From positions 9,309,366 through 9,373,365 of the forward strand of contig OZ036013.1 of assembly GCA_964035015.1 (NCBI GenBank): DNA of 64,000 nucleotides. The letters run 5' to 3'. Under the pieces are notes generated by a model that was not told the origin of the DNA, searched no databases, and worked only from the letters and a program-made list of their open reading frames with translations. The DNA is from Corallium rubrum. Lineage: Eukaryota; Cnidaria; Anthozoa; Scleralcyonacea; Coralliidae. Below are positions 46,900 to 57,188 of this stretch, one piece after another. Both the position numbers and the translations under genes were made by a program. Within the stretch, counting starts at the first letter, position 1; every line of letters starts with the position of its first letter.

Positions 46900-47301
46900 A
46901 TGTGCAACGAACTTGAACGAAAGGATGCAACAGGTGACGGCCTAATGTGACAACTCTATTTTGTTCCATCAAAATTTACATAACACAGTGTATCGTTCCT
47001 TTTAGATAATGGTTTCAGTGATGACAACGACATTCAACAACTGTGTTACGAGACCGTAAAGGAATTGTTTCCTGGTTCAGGTGCTAAATTTTTGTTGCAA
47101 AGATCAAAAGTCTGGAAAATGATTAAGCAATCAAACGTAAGTTTTCCCGGTTGTGCTATATTAAAATCACCGATTATAAGCCCACCGAATATAAGGGGAC
47201 ACTAACCAAGTTATTTTTTTTTACTTGGCCTTAGACAATTTTATTACTAGTTAGTTTCATGCCACATGCATATGGGGTGGTACTCTTCAGATAAGATGGT
47301 C

Positions 47302-47357
<56 letters not shown>

Positions 47358-47786
47358 CTATATACTTTTTTCTAGGATACAACAGATATTTTAAGTGTAT
47401 CAAGTGGTGAAAGTTCCACAAGTACCTGCTCATCTCCTACACCTATCCATACCACTACTACTCAAAAGATTGAAAGTCCATCACACATTGTAATGATGTC
47501 TCCTGAGTACACTATATACCGGGATAAAGACCTGGACGTGGCTTCTCAGTCTGGAGAGATACCTGATGAATTGAAGCATAGACTCATTCGATCAACAATT
47601 TATAATATGCAGGCAGCAGCTTATCGTCCACCTTTTAATAGGCGTCCTAATAATGCTGAATTACAAGAGATGGCAAAGTCTTTAGTATTGACATACCCTT
47701 GTCTTAAGGACCCAGAAACTGGTCATGTGAGTACTGCTGTAGTATACTGTAGTATAACTAGATACACTGTACAGTATGTGTTATGT

Positions 47787-47820
<34 letters not shown>

Positions 47821-50800
47821 TATACTGTATATATATTCTTGTGTTGAACAGGATATCTCACCGCTTTCCTCACTCATGGGATATCCTGGTCAACACTTAT
47901 ATTTAAGAAATGGAAAATGTCCACCTGTAGTTATAGCCTGATGCAAACACAAGAGTGAGTTGGAATAATTATGTGAACCCAAATTGTAGGCGAGTGGTTT
48001 ACATAAGTATTTTTGAATTTTCCCAGATGCAATTGAGTTTTTGCATCAGGTTATATAAACACAGGGCATGCATTTTCTATTTTTTTGTTACAACTGTGTT
48101 TGTATAGCCTGATATAAGCACAGTAACTGATCGATCACAGTGTGTGTAAGATTAAATATATAGATCACAGTGATTAATAGTAATTATTTTACACTTTCCC
48201 TAGGGTGCACTGTTTAAAAAATTACAAAAGCGTTTATATAATATGAAGGTGGTTGGATCTGGGTGTAAGAAGGAGCCATCCGAAAAAAGAAAGCTACCAA
48301 AAAAAGAGATCGTTGTTGACAATGCGAATGTCAAACGAGGGAAAAAAGATGTCCAGGTAGTTGAAACGTCAGAGGATGATGACGATGATTCCAGCTCTGA
48401 TGTCACAGGTGTAAACAGCGGAAAGAGATCAAGTAAGTAAAGTTAAAAGATAAGATTAAGAAGAAATGTTTAACCCCTTGGAGATTTCTCCCCTTGATGA
48501 GTAAAATTAGCAGAATGTTAGCCAGAGTAAAACACTAAAAACTGAATTAATGATACAGGTGTGAAAGGCTTATTACAAGCCAAGTTGTATAATAAAATAG
48601 TTTAGTTATGATATGGTACAGTATGGTTTCCAATTATGTCTGGTTGACAAAATATGAACTTACATTAACAATTATTAATCTACAAGTCTTAGCATTTTTC
48701 ACACAAGAAAATGTAGAGCTCTTGCACTCTATTCTACTTTGTGAATTAAAAGCAAAAGCTGATTAAATATTTTACAAGCAGCTGCTTTACGTGCAATCAA
48801 CTTTGCTAATACCAGACATTGATTTGCCCAAAATGTTTGTTTCGTCAATACATGACTTTCGAATCTCAACTGCACATCAGAATGGTGCGTTCTGACTCAG
48901 GATAAAAGTCATTTCAGTTCATAACATCTAGCTGAGGTCTCTGTATAAATGAGTTTGGAAATATAAATGCAATGCAAATGAATACTGTCAGTCTTTGCCT
49001 GATGTTATGAATTGAAATGAGTTTTATCCCGATTCAGAATTGAATTCAAAAGTTGTGTATACATCTCAAACTCATTAATACAGTCAGTTGTTGGCACCTA
49101 AGCGTGTACACCACCTGTCAAAACATGTTCTAAATTTAAGTCAAAGTTAACCATTTTGAAATCAACACCATGGGATTGGTGAGATGTGATTTGCTAAGGG
49201 AACATTCATGTGACAATAATGTATTGGTTCGAATATATTGAATGAAAACCTAATACCTTTCCAAGGTAAACATTTATAATTATACATGTAACTTTCACAT
49301 TGACATAAAACATGTTTTGACTGGTTGTGTACATGCTTAGGTGCCAACAACTGTAATTCGTGAATAATCAGTCAATTACAATAGTTCATGAATTAAATCA
49401 CCTGAATGAAGTTGGATGCATAGTCCAGTAAAACCCAATATATTAGATGAAAACCATCTAATTCTTAAGATCTCAATTAACTATGTAAAATAAACAAGTT
49501 GCTGGATCATACTCGTGAATAAAATCTCATGAGGGTTTCTTTTAATTGCATTTTCCAATTGGAATTGCTCAATTGAGATGCCATATCAACAACTTGTTTA
49601 TCGTGTTTCATCAGGGGAATTTAAACACTCAAAAACAATAAAACCACTTGGCCTTGTGCTTTCATCATGTTTTCTCCTGTATCAACTGTCAAGTAGTAGA
49701 ATTTTAGTAGAAATTTATATTGTAAAGTTTTTTCATTTCTTTTTGCTGTACAAGCTGTTATAAGTTAAACTCAAGTAATAAAGTTAAAGTCAAGACTCAA
49801 ACCCTCAACTTTCTGAATGCCAACTTCAGAAGATTGTAGGTTTGAATCCCATCTGGACCTTAGAGTTTTTCTCCAACTCTGAGTTTTACTTTAGACAGTT
49901 TGGACAGCAAAAACAAATGAAAAAACTTCACCAACTTCTAGCTGAAAACACTACTACAATAGAAATTTTTATTGTATCATTACAGATTTTCATGGTGGTT
50001 ACTCTCCAGATATTATGGCACGGCACTATAGTGCCTTGATGAAAGAGTGTAAAAAGACCAAGCCAAACAACACAGTTATTAATTCCTACCTTAATAAGGA
50101 GTTCCCTAGTAGAAGGAATTGGCTTCAGGCAACAAATGCCCACAATAGATGTGAAGTGTTCCTTGAAGCCTACCCCTGCTTCACAAATCATGTAGAGGTA
50201 CAGTACAATATACTAGATATCATCCTGCTTTTTACAGTCATTATACTGCAGAAAGATTAAACTAAAGATTTAAACCTAAAGATTTAACTGGATAATGCTA
50301 CTGTTATTTAGTATTTCATTTCATAATTTTGAAGATGAAAAACTACTGACAATGTTAAACCTTTTAAGTCACTATCAGCAAATAGGAAAAATGCTTTGTT
50401 TGAGCTCATTTACATTAGATTTGGCACAATGAAAAGTTTGACATTTCAACTAGGCATTAGTCATGATGCACTTTCAATTTATTTTTTAATACAGTAACTA
50501 TACTGTTGTGTAATGCTAATGTTATCAATAATATTAGAATTACTTATGAATTTATTGGTCAATTACTGTGTTTATATCAGGCTATGCAAACACAGTTGTG
50601 ACATCATGGCAAATTTCTTAGCCTTGTTTTACAAAAGAAATAGAAAATGGATGCCCTGGGTTTATATAACCTGATGCAAACACTCATTCCATTGAAGTGA
50701 GCTTGAGGGCATTCAAAAGTACTTAATATGTAAACCCTTGTCTATGGCTCGGGTTCATATAAACTTTTGAATTCTCCCAGTCACTCTCATGTTTGCATCA

Positions 50801-52567
50801 GGCTATAATATAAACACGGGCAGCCATTTTCTATTTCTTAAATACAGGTTGACAGGTCGACCTCGCATCCAAAATTAAGGATTATCCTTAATTGTCAACC
50901 CACCTAGAATTAAGGATAATCCTTAATTTTAAATGAAAACTCATCCCCCATACCCCAACCCCTAACCACAACCCCCTGGTAGCCCTAAACCTAACCAAAA
51001 AACCCCGGACCCTAAACCTAGTCACAACCCTCCGGAAAAATGACCCACCTCTTAAACCCCGACCACAACACCTTAATTTTGGTAAGAGATCGTGTTGAGG
51101 TTGAATATATGTTAAAATAATCTTTTTGATTTCAGATTGTAGAGGAAGTTCGGCGGTGTTTAAAGATCCAAGAGAATGGGCAACCTGATACCTTTCTTCA
51201 CCAGTGTGCTCAAAGATTGGAAGATGAGATTGACTCCATAGTGTATTATGGAGTTTGTGAGAAGGGCATGAAGCATCCAATGAATCCTAGATTAAGTGAG
51301 TAATTTCTGTGATTATTTTTTGTTCATGTTAGGATTGCATTTAGTAAAACCCAAAACATCTAGTGTGGCTGAGGTGTACATTACTGTACTTCTGGGTTAC
51401 CCTCTCAAACTTGTACTTGACTTCCTTAACCCTTCTCTGCTCAAAGGTTTTCTTATTTTTTAAAAAATATTTATTTCTTTATTATTCCACCATTGTAGAT
51501 ACCAAACTTATTCATACGGTGCAAAATTTGCAAACAATTTTCCCCAGTAAGCATGGGAAGGTGAAGAAGTCTGTGAACATTATTGGCATCTTAGAGGTCA
51601 GTTGAAGAGTTTTCAAATATTACATTTGATATTCACTTTAGCATGAAAATAGTGCTTTTATCTTTATAGAAGTAAATCCCAACCTTTATAATAATCATTC
51701 CACATCATATATTTAATAGATAAGCTATCATTTTGTTTGTTAGTTAGCTCTTCATGAGTTATTAAGTATTTTTATATAATATATAGTATATTACCAAAAC
51801 CAATGATCTGCAGCATGGGTCAAGAAAAATATGTTAATGAACATTAACGAACCCATCTGCATTCCTTAGCCTTTAAAATTGACACAGTGAGATCACTGAA
51901 ATATGATTGGTCCATTTGCCACTTTTGAATTCTCCAACTAAAAGGGTTTAGGAATGCAGATGGAGTTGTCAATGGTTCGGGTGGAAGTCATGACATGATT
52001 TTTTCACCTGTTGCGCATCATCGATAATGTATGCAATAGGGTATCAATATATAGTAAGTGTTACATGCTGTATAGACTTTAAGGGGTATATACTGTATTA
52101 AAGCAAATTTGTGTTGGTTGTCGTTGTTGTTTGGTCAGTTAGTGTTCCTGAAAGGAGCAGACTGTCAAAATATCTATTTTTCTTGCTATTAATGATTTTG
52201 GACAAGCTGTTAGTTATAAACTTGAAATCTTGTTTTCTCTTTTTAGGAGCACGATGATCCTGAAGATTGGTGCAAGCAAAGGAAGGGGGATTTGCCATGC
52301 ATTTTGATTAGCAAAAATGAAGTGCTTCTCTTAGTTGGGAAGAAAATAGTTTGTAATGCTGAGCCGAAAAAGCTGAGTGGACTTATCCTGGCCTTTCTTG
52401 GTATGTTTTATTTATTGGATGTGGACTACCCAGCAGCACACGAAGTTGGGCTTACAATGCTGCATTTCCTCTTTTTCGATGATAAATCTACACCAGCTGA
52501 CATGAATGCCCAGTTCAATACAACATTGGCTGATTACATGAAGTACAAGAAGGCGAATGAGTATTAA
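46900..52567 (+). CDS. SAMD3-like protein of the CMC element (8 exons)
   Basis: Exons 46900-46933, 47006-47136, 47376-47726, 48204-48432, 49986-50197, 51136-51295, 51499-51596 and 52247-52567, all GT-AG and in phase, give 511 residues. The body resembles proteins annotated in fish and invertebrates as 'sterile alpha motif domain-containing protein 3-like': the IRSTIYNMQAAAYRPPFNRRP...YP block (exon 3), a Lys-rich acidic stretch (exon 4), NRRNWL-like SRRNWLQATNAHNR (exon 5), and a C-terminal domain around LPCILISKNEVLLLVGKK...FYLLDVDYP (exon 8). A SAM fold at the N-terminus (exon 2) is possible but not clear. Function unknown; it is a transposon accessory protein by position. It is divergent from the FEN-like gene (231 bp between starts). 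No lesion. Confidence 0.6.
47312..47356. repeat. (TA)n microsatellite in SAMD3-like intron 2
   Basis: A TA run close to the exon 3 acceptor. Another lies in intron 3 near 47788-47820. Confidence 0.9.
47905..48110. mobile_element. MITE-like repeat (TAGCCTGATGCAAACAC family), copy 1
   Basis: TAGCCTGATGCAAACACA and, inverted, TTTTTGCATCAGGTTATATAAAC bound a unit with GAATTTTCCCAG. The same words occur at 50550-50855. Confidence 0.55.
48600..49084. other. SAMD3-like intron 4, unclassified
   Basis: AT-rich with a partly inverted pair GACTCAGGATAAAAGTCATTT / AAATGAGTTTTATCCCGATTC (48893-49037), perhaps a decayed MITE. No gene. Confidence 0.35.
49085..49353. mobile_element. MITE with CAGTTGTTGGCACCTAAG ends
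   Basis: The left CAGTTGTTGGCACCTAAGC and right CTTAGGTGCCAACAACTG are exact inverted repeats. The inner TCAAAACATGTTCTAAA motif relates it to the MITE at 30478-30696. Confidence 0.75.
50550..50855. mobile_element. MITE-like repeat (TAGCCTGATGCAAACAC family), copy 2
   Basis: Bounded by GTGTTTATATCAGGCTATGC and GCATCAGGCTATAATATAAACAC in inverted arrangement, with AGAAATAGAAAATGG and its complement inside. It is fuller than copy 1. Confidence 0.6.
50875..51075. repeat. AATTAAGGATTATCC inverted pair and degenerate CCCTAACC tract
   Basis: Two AATTAAGGATTATCCTTAATT palindromic words at 50873-50925, then about 110 bp of C-rich sequence with CCCTAAACCTA words. Not long or regular enough to be telomeric. 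Confidence 0.5.
51597..52246. other. SAMD3-like intron 7, nothing recognised
   Basis: 650 bp of AT-rich sequence without a repeat or frame I can name. Confidence 0.4.
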
Positions 52568-52639
52568 AAAAAAACTCTACATTTTTCTATTATGTAATGT
52601 ATAATGCATGCCACATTTTCTTTAGATATATTACCAATG

Positions 52640-52826
52640 TCGTTCCCAGAGCCCATGTTCCCCACCTGGGAAACGAGAGACTCTGGGATAATCCGTTTCA
52701 CATCAATATTTCATTGGCTGATGAATATGATTACTCTTCTTCCGATAACAAGAATCCTGTGATGGGGTGAATGGATTATCCCAGAGCCTCTCGTTTCGCG
52801 GGTGGGGAATGTGGGCTCTGGGAACG
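52640..52826. mobile_element. MITE with ~60 bp inverted repeats (TCGTTCCCAGAGCCCA ends)
   Basis: TCGTTCCCAGAGCCCATGTT at the left pairs with the right end. The pairing continues through ACGAGAGACTCTGGGATAATCC against GGATTATCCCAGAGCCTCTC. 187 bp in total, just after the SAMD3-like stop. Confidence 0.8.
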
Positions 52827-52979
52827 AGATTGACATATTACTTGATTGTATATTTAAATTACATAATTAGTGCATGGATATATACTTTGTTGGATTGTAA
52901 CATCATATATTTGACTTATACTTTAGTAAATATTTTAATTTTGGATTGTAGCGGTTTTTAGAGAAATCTGGGTTAAGTG

Positions 52980-53488
52980 AATCATGTTATGTATATGTAT
53001 AAATATATTTTAATCTTATTCTTAAGAAGTCTTAAGTTGATGCGTATATTTTATATATAATATTTTTAGTAAGTATAGAGATATTCTTGGTATGAACGCT
53101 TGATTTAATATATCTTTTGTTAAGAAAAAATATTCTTGGTAAGAATTCTTGATTCAAGTGTATTTTTACCTAACAAGTAAAAGTTTTCTAACTATACGGA
53201 ATAGTAACTTTTTACTTGTTTTAAGTAATGTTTTTCTCAAAACAAGTAATAATTTTCTTAAAACAAGAAAATATTTATTTAATCAAGTATTTTTCTACTT
53301 AAAATAAGAATAAAAAATTCTTGTTTTAAGTATTATTTTACTTGATAAGCAAAATATTCTCGGTTAGAATTCTCAGTAAGTAAAACTTTTCTAACTATGC
53401 GGAATAGTAAGAATTTACTTGTTTTAAGTAATATTGGACTTGAAATAAGTATTTTTTTTCTTGAAATAAGAATTAGGATTTTGCAGTG
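52980..53488. repeat. Right subterminal region of the CMC element
   Basis: Dense TTCTTGGTAAGAATTCTTG, AAAACAAGTAA and CTTGTTTTAAGTA words in both orientations, ending in the GGATTTTGCAGTG terminus. Probable transposase-binding sites. Confidence 0.65.
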
Positions 53489-54035
53489 CTTATGTGAAAT
53501 AAAAATTTATCAAAATTGTATTGTGTCTTGTTTCATTTTTTAAGCAATAATAAGTCCTTGAAGAAAAAAAAATGTACACCAGAATTAAGCCGTACCTTCT
53601 ATCGGGCCTGATCGGGCCATCGGGCCTGATCGGGCCATATGAGCAAATGAGCAAGTGCTCATGAGCAGTTATGAGCAAATGAGCAAGTGCTCATGAGCAG
53701 TTATGAGCAAATGAGCAAGTGCTCATGAGCAGTTATGAGCAAATGAGCAAGTGCACTTGCTCATTTGCTCATAACTGCTCATGAGCACTTGCTCATTTGC
53801 TCATAACTGCTCATGAGCACTTGCTCATTTGCTCATAAGTGCTCATGAGCACTTGCTCATTTGCTCATAACTGCTCATGAGCACTTGCTCATTTGCTCAG
53901 GCCCGATGGCCCGATCAGGCCCGATAGAAGGTACGGCTTAATTCTGGTGTACATTTTTTTCTTCAAGGACTTATTATTGCTTAAAAAATGAAACAAGACA
54001 CAATACAATTTTGATAAATTTTTATTTCACATAAG
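53489..54035. repeat. Symmetry centre of the palindromic Polinton-derived element
   Basis: A 547-bp inverted repeat centred at about 53753/53754 (GAGCAAGTGCACTTGCTC). The arms contain the GCTCATGAGC array and GGCCCGAT repeats, then GAAGGTACGGCTTAATTC and TTCAAGGACTTATTATTGC in mirror order. Arm lengths differ slightly by repeat-unit number. It joins the two 3.2 kb arms head to head. Confidence 0.85.
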
Positions 54036-54047
54036 CATTACATCGAT

Positions 54048-54608
54048 TCACTGATCATCATCACTATCTGAAAAACGTCCTTGATCTTCTAAAAGCTGTT
54101 TCAAAAGAAACTTTCTTTTGTCAACCGCTGCAGATAAAGCTTCATCAGGATCAAACGAGTCTTCGTTCACAAGTGTCTGCTTCGTTTCCATGATCTTTCC
54201 ATGCACAGGATCCTTTTTAAGTGCTTTCATCCAACGTAAATTATCCACGTAAACGTCAGCGAATTCTTTCTGAAGTTCAGGGAGAATTTTTTCAAAGGCT
54301 TTCTGCTTAGCTACACTTTCTTCTTGCCCTTCCATTTGCAACGTTTTTAACAGTTCATCATATTCTGGCCGAACCGTCACTTTTGCATCGTCAATCATGG
54401 TTGCCCAAGGATCAATCTCTTCCTTTACTTCACCATCATCTTCGGACCTCTGGCTGTTTTCATCATACGACGAGCTTGACATTTCTTCATCAGATTCCAT
54501 ATCAGGCTCCTCAGTGTCAGTGTATTCCCTTGACGGACAATAATCGTTTTCGTGCCGTCTTAGATTATAGCCTTTACTAAACATTTTCCCACAATATTGG
54601 CAGCTCAT
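54048..54608 (-). CDS. C2H2 zinc-finger protein with acidic middle, right arm copy
   Basis: Inverted duplicate of 33347-33907 with an identical protein (186 residues, finger at the N-terminus, acidic tail). See that entry for domains. Confidence 0.6.
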   Translation of the reverse strand: MSCQYCGKMFSKGYNLRRHENDYCPSREYTDTEEPDMESDEEMSSSSYDENSQRSEDDGEVKEEIDPWATMIDDAKVTVRPEYDELLKTLQMEGQEESVAKQKAFEKILPELQKEFADVYVDNLRWMKALKKDPVHGKIMETKQTLVNEDSFDPDEALSAAVDKRKFLLKQLLEDQGRFSDSDDDQ

Positions 54609-54685
54609 TCTTTCAGCTCAGACAACCTGTAAATGACGAGTAGGGACGGAAAGTCCTTGTTAATAAACACCACTTGATTTTTGGA

Positions 54686-54895
54686 CTAGGAATTTCTTTC
54701 GTCCATGCTTTCTATAGTTATTTCAACTTTAGCAACCGGTTTTTGTCGATCATTCTCTAACGCATTTAATCTTGCTTGAGTAAGATATGGCTGCCTTTTC
54801 TCGCAAGAAAGTTGATGAACATCAGCCAAATGGTTGGATAGCTTTACCAAACTTTGTTTCCCACATAAGGGACAATCTTTACGTCTTCGTGGCAT
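54686..54895 (-). CDS. Small C2H2 zinc-finger protein (MPRRRKD family), right arm copy
   Basis: Inverted duplicate of 33060-33269 with one residue changed (Cys in place of Arg at position 32, in QLSCEKRQ). Finger ligands intact. Confidence 0.65.
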   Translation of the reverse strand: MPRRRKDCPLCGKQSLVKLSNHLADVHQLSCEKRQPYLTQARLNALENDRQKPVAKVEITIESMDERNS

Positions 54896-54969
54896 GTTTC
54901 GAAATGAAGTTCTCTGATTCGCAAGTGCGTGTAATATAACTCATAAAATGACATTTAGACGTCTAGTCA

Positions 54970-55110
54970 GCAATCGGGCCATCGGGCCTGATCGGGCCAT
55001 ATGAGCAAATGAGCAAGTGCTCATGAGCAGTTATGAGCAAATGAGCAAGTGCTCATGAGCAGTTATGAGCAAATGAGCAAGTGCTCATGAGCAGTTATGA
55101 GCATGTGCTC
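54970..55110. repeat. GCTCATGAGC array, right arm
   Basis: Mirror copy of 32847-32996 with the GGCCCGAT motif at its outer side. Confidence 0.8.
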
Positions 55111-55525
55111 ATCTTCTCATCTCACAAAAATGAACGGCTCCGCTAACCTGTTCAGATGTACTTGCACCATCGTCTACGTCGTCGATTGATCTCTTCTCCC
55201 CACGGCCAGTCTGTAGCAAAGGTTCGTCGTCTTGCCAATCCATCATGAAATTTTCTCGTTGTTCAGGGGTCCAAGAATCCATATGGTTTGAAGCGAGCCC
55301 TAATCGTTCGTTCTGTAGCAATGCCTCATCATCTTGCCAGTCCATCAAAAACTGTTGTCTTTCTTCTGGTGTCCAGGAATCCGTAAGGTTCGCTGTTAAC
55401 CCAAGTTGTTCATTTTCGATTCCCCACTCGAGCGAACGAGTAATTAATTCCACTTTCCTCTCAAATACTAAACCCTGTTCGTACTCGCTCAACATATTAA
55501 AGTTCTTTCGCATATGAGTAGACAT
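55109..55525 (-). pseudogene. N-terminal piece of pPolB, right arm copy
   Basis: Inverted duplicate of 32430-32846, same 138-residue frame, lacking all catalytic motifs. Confidence 0.7.
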
Positions 55526-55564
55526 AATGAAATGATTCGGTTATCACTCAGGTCAGTTATTTTA

Positions 55565-56068
55565 TCACTTCTTGACGTAAACGATTTGCCACTCATCTGG
55601 AAATATCTTCGCGCGTAGTCTATATTTATCATCAGTTTGGGGATGCAAATCAACGAAAAGGTAACTGTAAGGTTCCTCAGTAGCATTTTGATAAGCTTCT
55701 ACTAGATATTGACCACAGCCAGGAAACATTTGTCTGGCTAAAGTATGAATAATTGTTTGGTCGCGCGGACTTTTGAAAAGAACCATATAATGGCAATTAA
55801 GTGAGCACAGACGCGAGTATTTCCCTTTATTATACAAAGCCTGCTGTAGAAATATAACGGATATTGATCTGTGATGAGAACCCTTGGTGAATAGATTCGC
55901 AAGCTCAACGTTGTCGGACAATTCATTTTGTAAATCATCAATGACCATTAGTGAGGTGTGCTGTGTGTCGTAAACCGTGGGACACGACACCAATGTGTTC
56001 TGCGTGCAAAGAAAGAGGAACAACAAGCAAAAATTGTATATTCCGCTTCGCCCACATATAATGTGCAC
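55565..56068 (-). pseudogene. Packaging ATPase C-terminal half, right arm copy
   Basis: Inverted duplicate of 31887-32390 with identical reading. It starts just before Walker B and has no P-loop. Confidence 0.75.
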
Positions 56069-56288
56069 ACAATCAAACCGGCTCTTTTAAGAGCCACAAA
56101 TACACTCGAAAGAATTACAAACGTCAAACTCTTGCTCTGCTGTAATCTATTATAATATATCAGTCGTCCATATCTTGAGCGAGCGGAGGCTTAATGACTT
56201 TGTTTAATCGATTTTTAATGACTTTTTTTCGCCCGAACTTGTAATATTCAAATTCGCCTTAGCAACGCTCTAACATCCCTCACAACAG

Positions 56289-56657
56289 TTATGTTAGAAA
56301 TCTAATCAGTCTTTTTATCCACGAGTGTTTTACAGTTTCGTATTGCCTCAAGTCAATTCGCCTAAAATCTTTGGCAGTTCTTCTAACAGCTTGGCAAAGT
56401 GTTTCGGTATCGCAATAATCACTCACTTTCAACACTAGAGTCAAATAAGCAATAATTCTACCGAAATTCACAAGATCCATCTCTTCATAAATATTATACA
56501 AGCTACTCGGCAAGTTATCACCGTTGATTTGGTCGATAATCCTCTCATACAATTCATCATGCTCTCCAAAGCATCTATTCATGTAAAAACATAACGTATC
56601 TTTCTCTATCTCGATATTATTTTCCTGCAATTCAGCCCAAATTGTTTGTTCGGCCAT
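56289..56657 (-). CDS. Small Bcl-2-like protein, right arm copy
   Basis: Inverted duplicate of 31298-31666, protein identical, with the BH1-like NFGR core at residues 64-67. Both copies are open from start to stop. Confidence 0.5.
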   Translation of the reverse strand: MAEQTIWAELQENNIEIEKDTLCFYMNRCFGEHDELYERIIDQINGDNLPSSLYNIYEEMDLVNFGRIIAYLTLVLKVSDYCDTETLCQAVRRTAKDFRRIDLRQYETVKHSWIKRLIRFLT

Positions 56658-56689
56658 CGTGTTAAAAATGATGTAATCTCAGCAATCAC

Positions 56690-56829
56690 TCGGCGATTTA
56701 TCGGACTCGGAAATGCTTCGGACTCGGAAATGCTTCGGCGTTTTATCGGACTCGGAAATGCTTCGGACTCGGAAATGCTTCGGCGTTTTATCGGACTCGG
56801 AAATGCTTCGGACTCGGAAATGCTTCGTT
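56690..56829. repeat. Subterminal GGACTCGGAAATGCTTC array, right arm
   Basis: Inverted copy of 31129-31264 with the same paired-unit structure. Confidence 0.75.
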
Positions 56830-56984
56830 CACTCTTCGGAACTCCGACCTCATTGAATATTCATAACTCATGAATTATTAAGGGTTACTCATGAATTATT
56901 AAGGGCTTACTTTCGCATAAAACCGGGTCCATTAAGCCCCGCACATTACTACTTACATAGGCCTATAAATATACATATATACAT

Positions 56985-57002
56985 ATACATATATACATAT
57001 AC

Positions 57003-57066
<64 letters not shown>
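56985..57066. repeat. (TA)n / ATACATAT microsatellite
   Basis: Lies just outside the right end of the palindromic element, in IS3EU sequence. Confidence 0.9.
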
Positions 57067-57071
<5 letters not shown>

Positions 57072-57188
57072 GTATTAAATAAAGTTCTTTATCATGAAGC
57101 ATTATATAAACACTTGAGAAAATTGGGGAGTGGGCTCATGATGATGTATTATTCTACAGTTATGATATCAATATCATTTGTTAGACTG

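Larger units (their letters stand above)
33922..53488. mobile_element. CMC (CACTA/EnSpm-like) transposon, innermost large layer, three spliced genes
   Basis: The left end CACAGCAAAATCCTAAATTC and right end AATTAGGATTTTGCAGTG are inverted, giving CACTG/CACAG termini. The flanking CT (or GCT) is present on both sides, a 2-3 bp duplication as CMC elements make. The uninterrupted site is preserved in the other palindrome arm near 54030, proving the insertion. Genes: a DDE transposase (minus), a FEN-like/CXC gene (minus) and a SAMD3-like gene (plus). The element is 19.6 kb. Confidence 0.78.
31023..56953. mobile_element. Palindromic Polinton-derived element interrupted by a CMC transposon
   Basis: The termini AGTAGTAATGTGCGGGGC and its inverted copy end at 56953, flanked by TACATA at 31017-31022 and 56954-56959. 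AG...CT ends plus a 6-bp duplication are the Polinton signature. Left arm 31023-33921 continues at 53489-53753; right arm 53754-56953 is its inverted copy. The arms are nearly identical: a few substitutions (for example Arg/Cys in the zinc-finger gene) and one ~18 bp duplication near 56870. Each arm holds the same five genes. Capsid, protease, integrase and most of PolB are absent, so it is non-autonomous. Without the CMC insert it is about 6.4 kb. Confidence 0.82.

Noticed and set aside
50940..51075. Telomeric repeat tract
   Set aside because: CCCTAAACCTA words are irregular and interrupted, and similar C-rich stretches occur at 4140 and 16350 inside the sequence.
31023..56953. The whole 25.9 kb as one giant Polinton that captured the SAMD3-like, nuclease-like and transposase genes
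   Set aside because: The three genes lie between their own CACTG-type termini with a short target duplication, and the other arm shows the empty site. They arrived as a separate CMC element.
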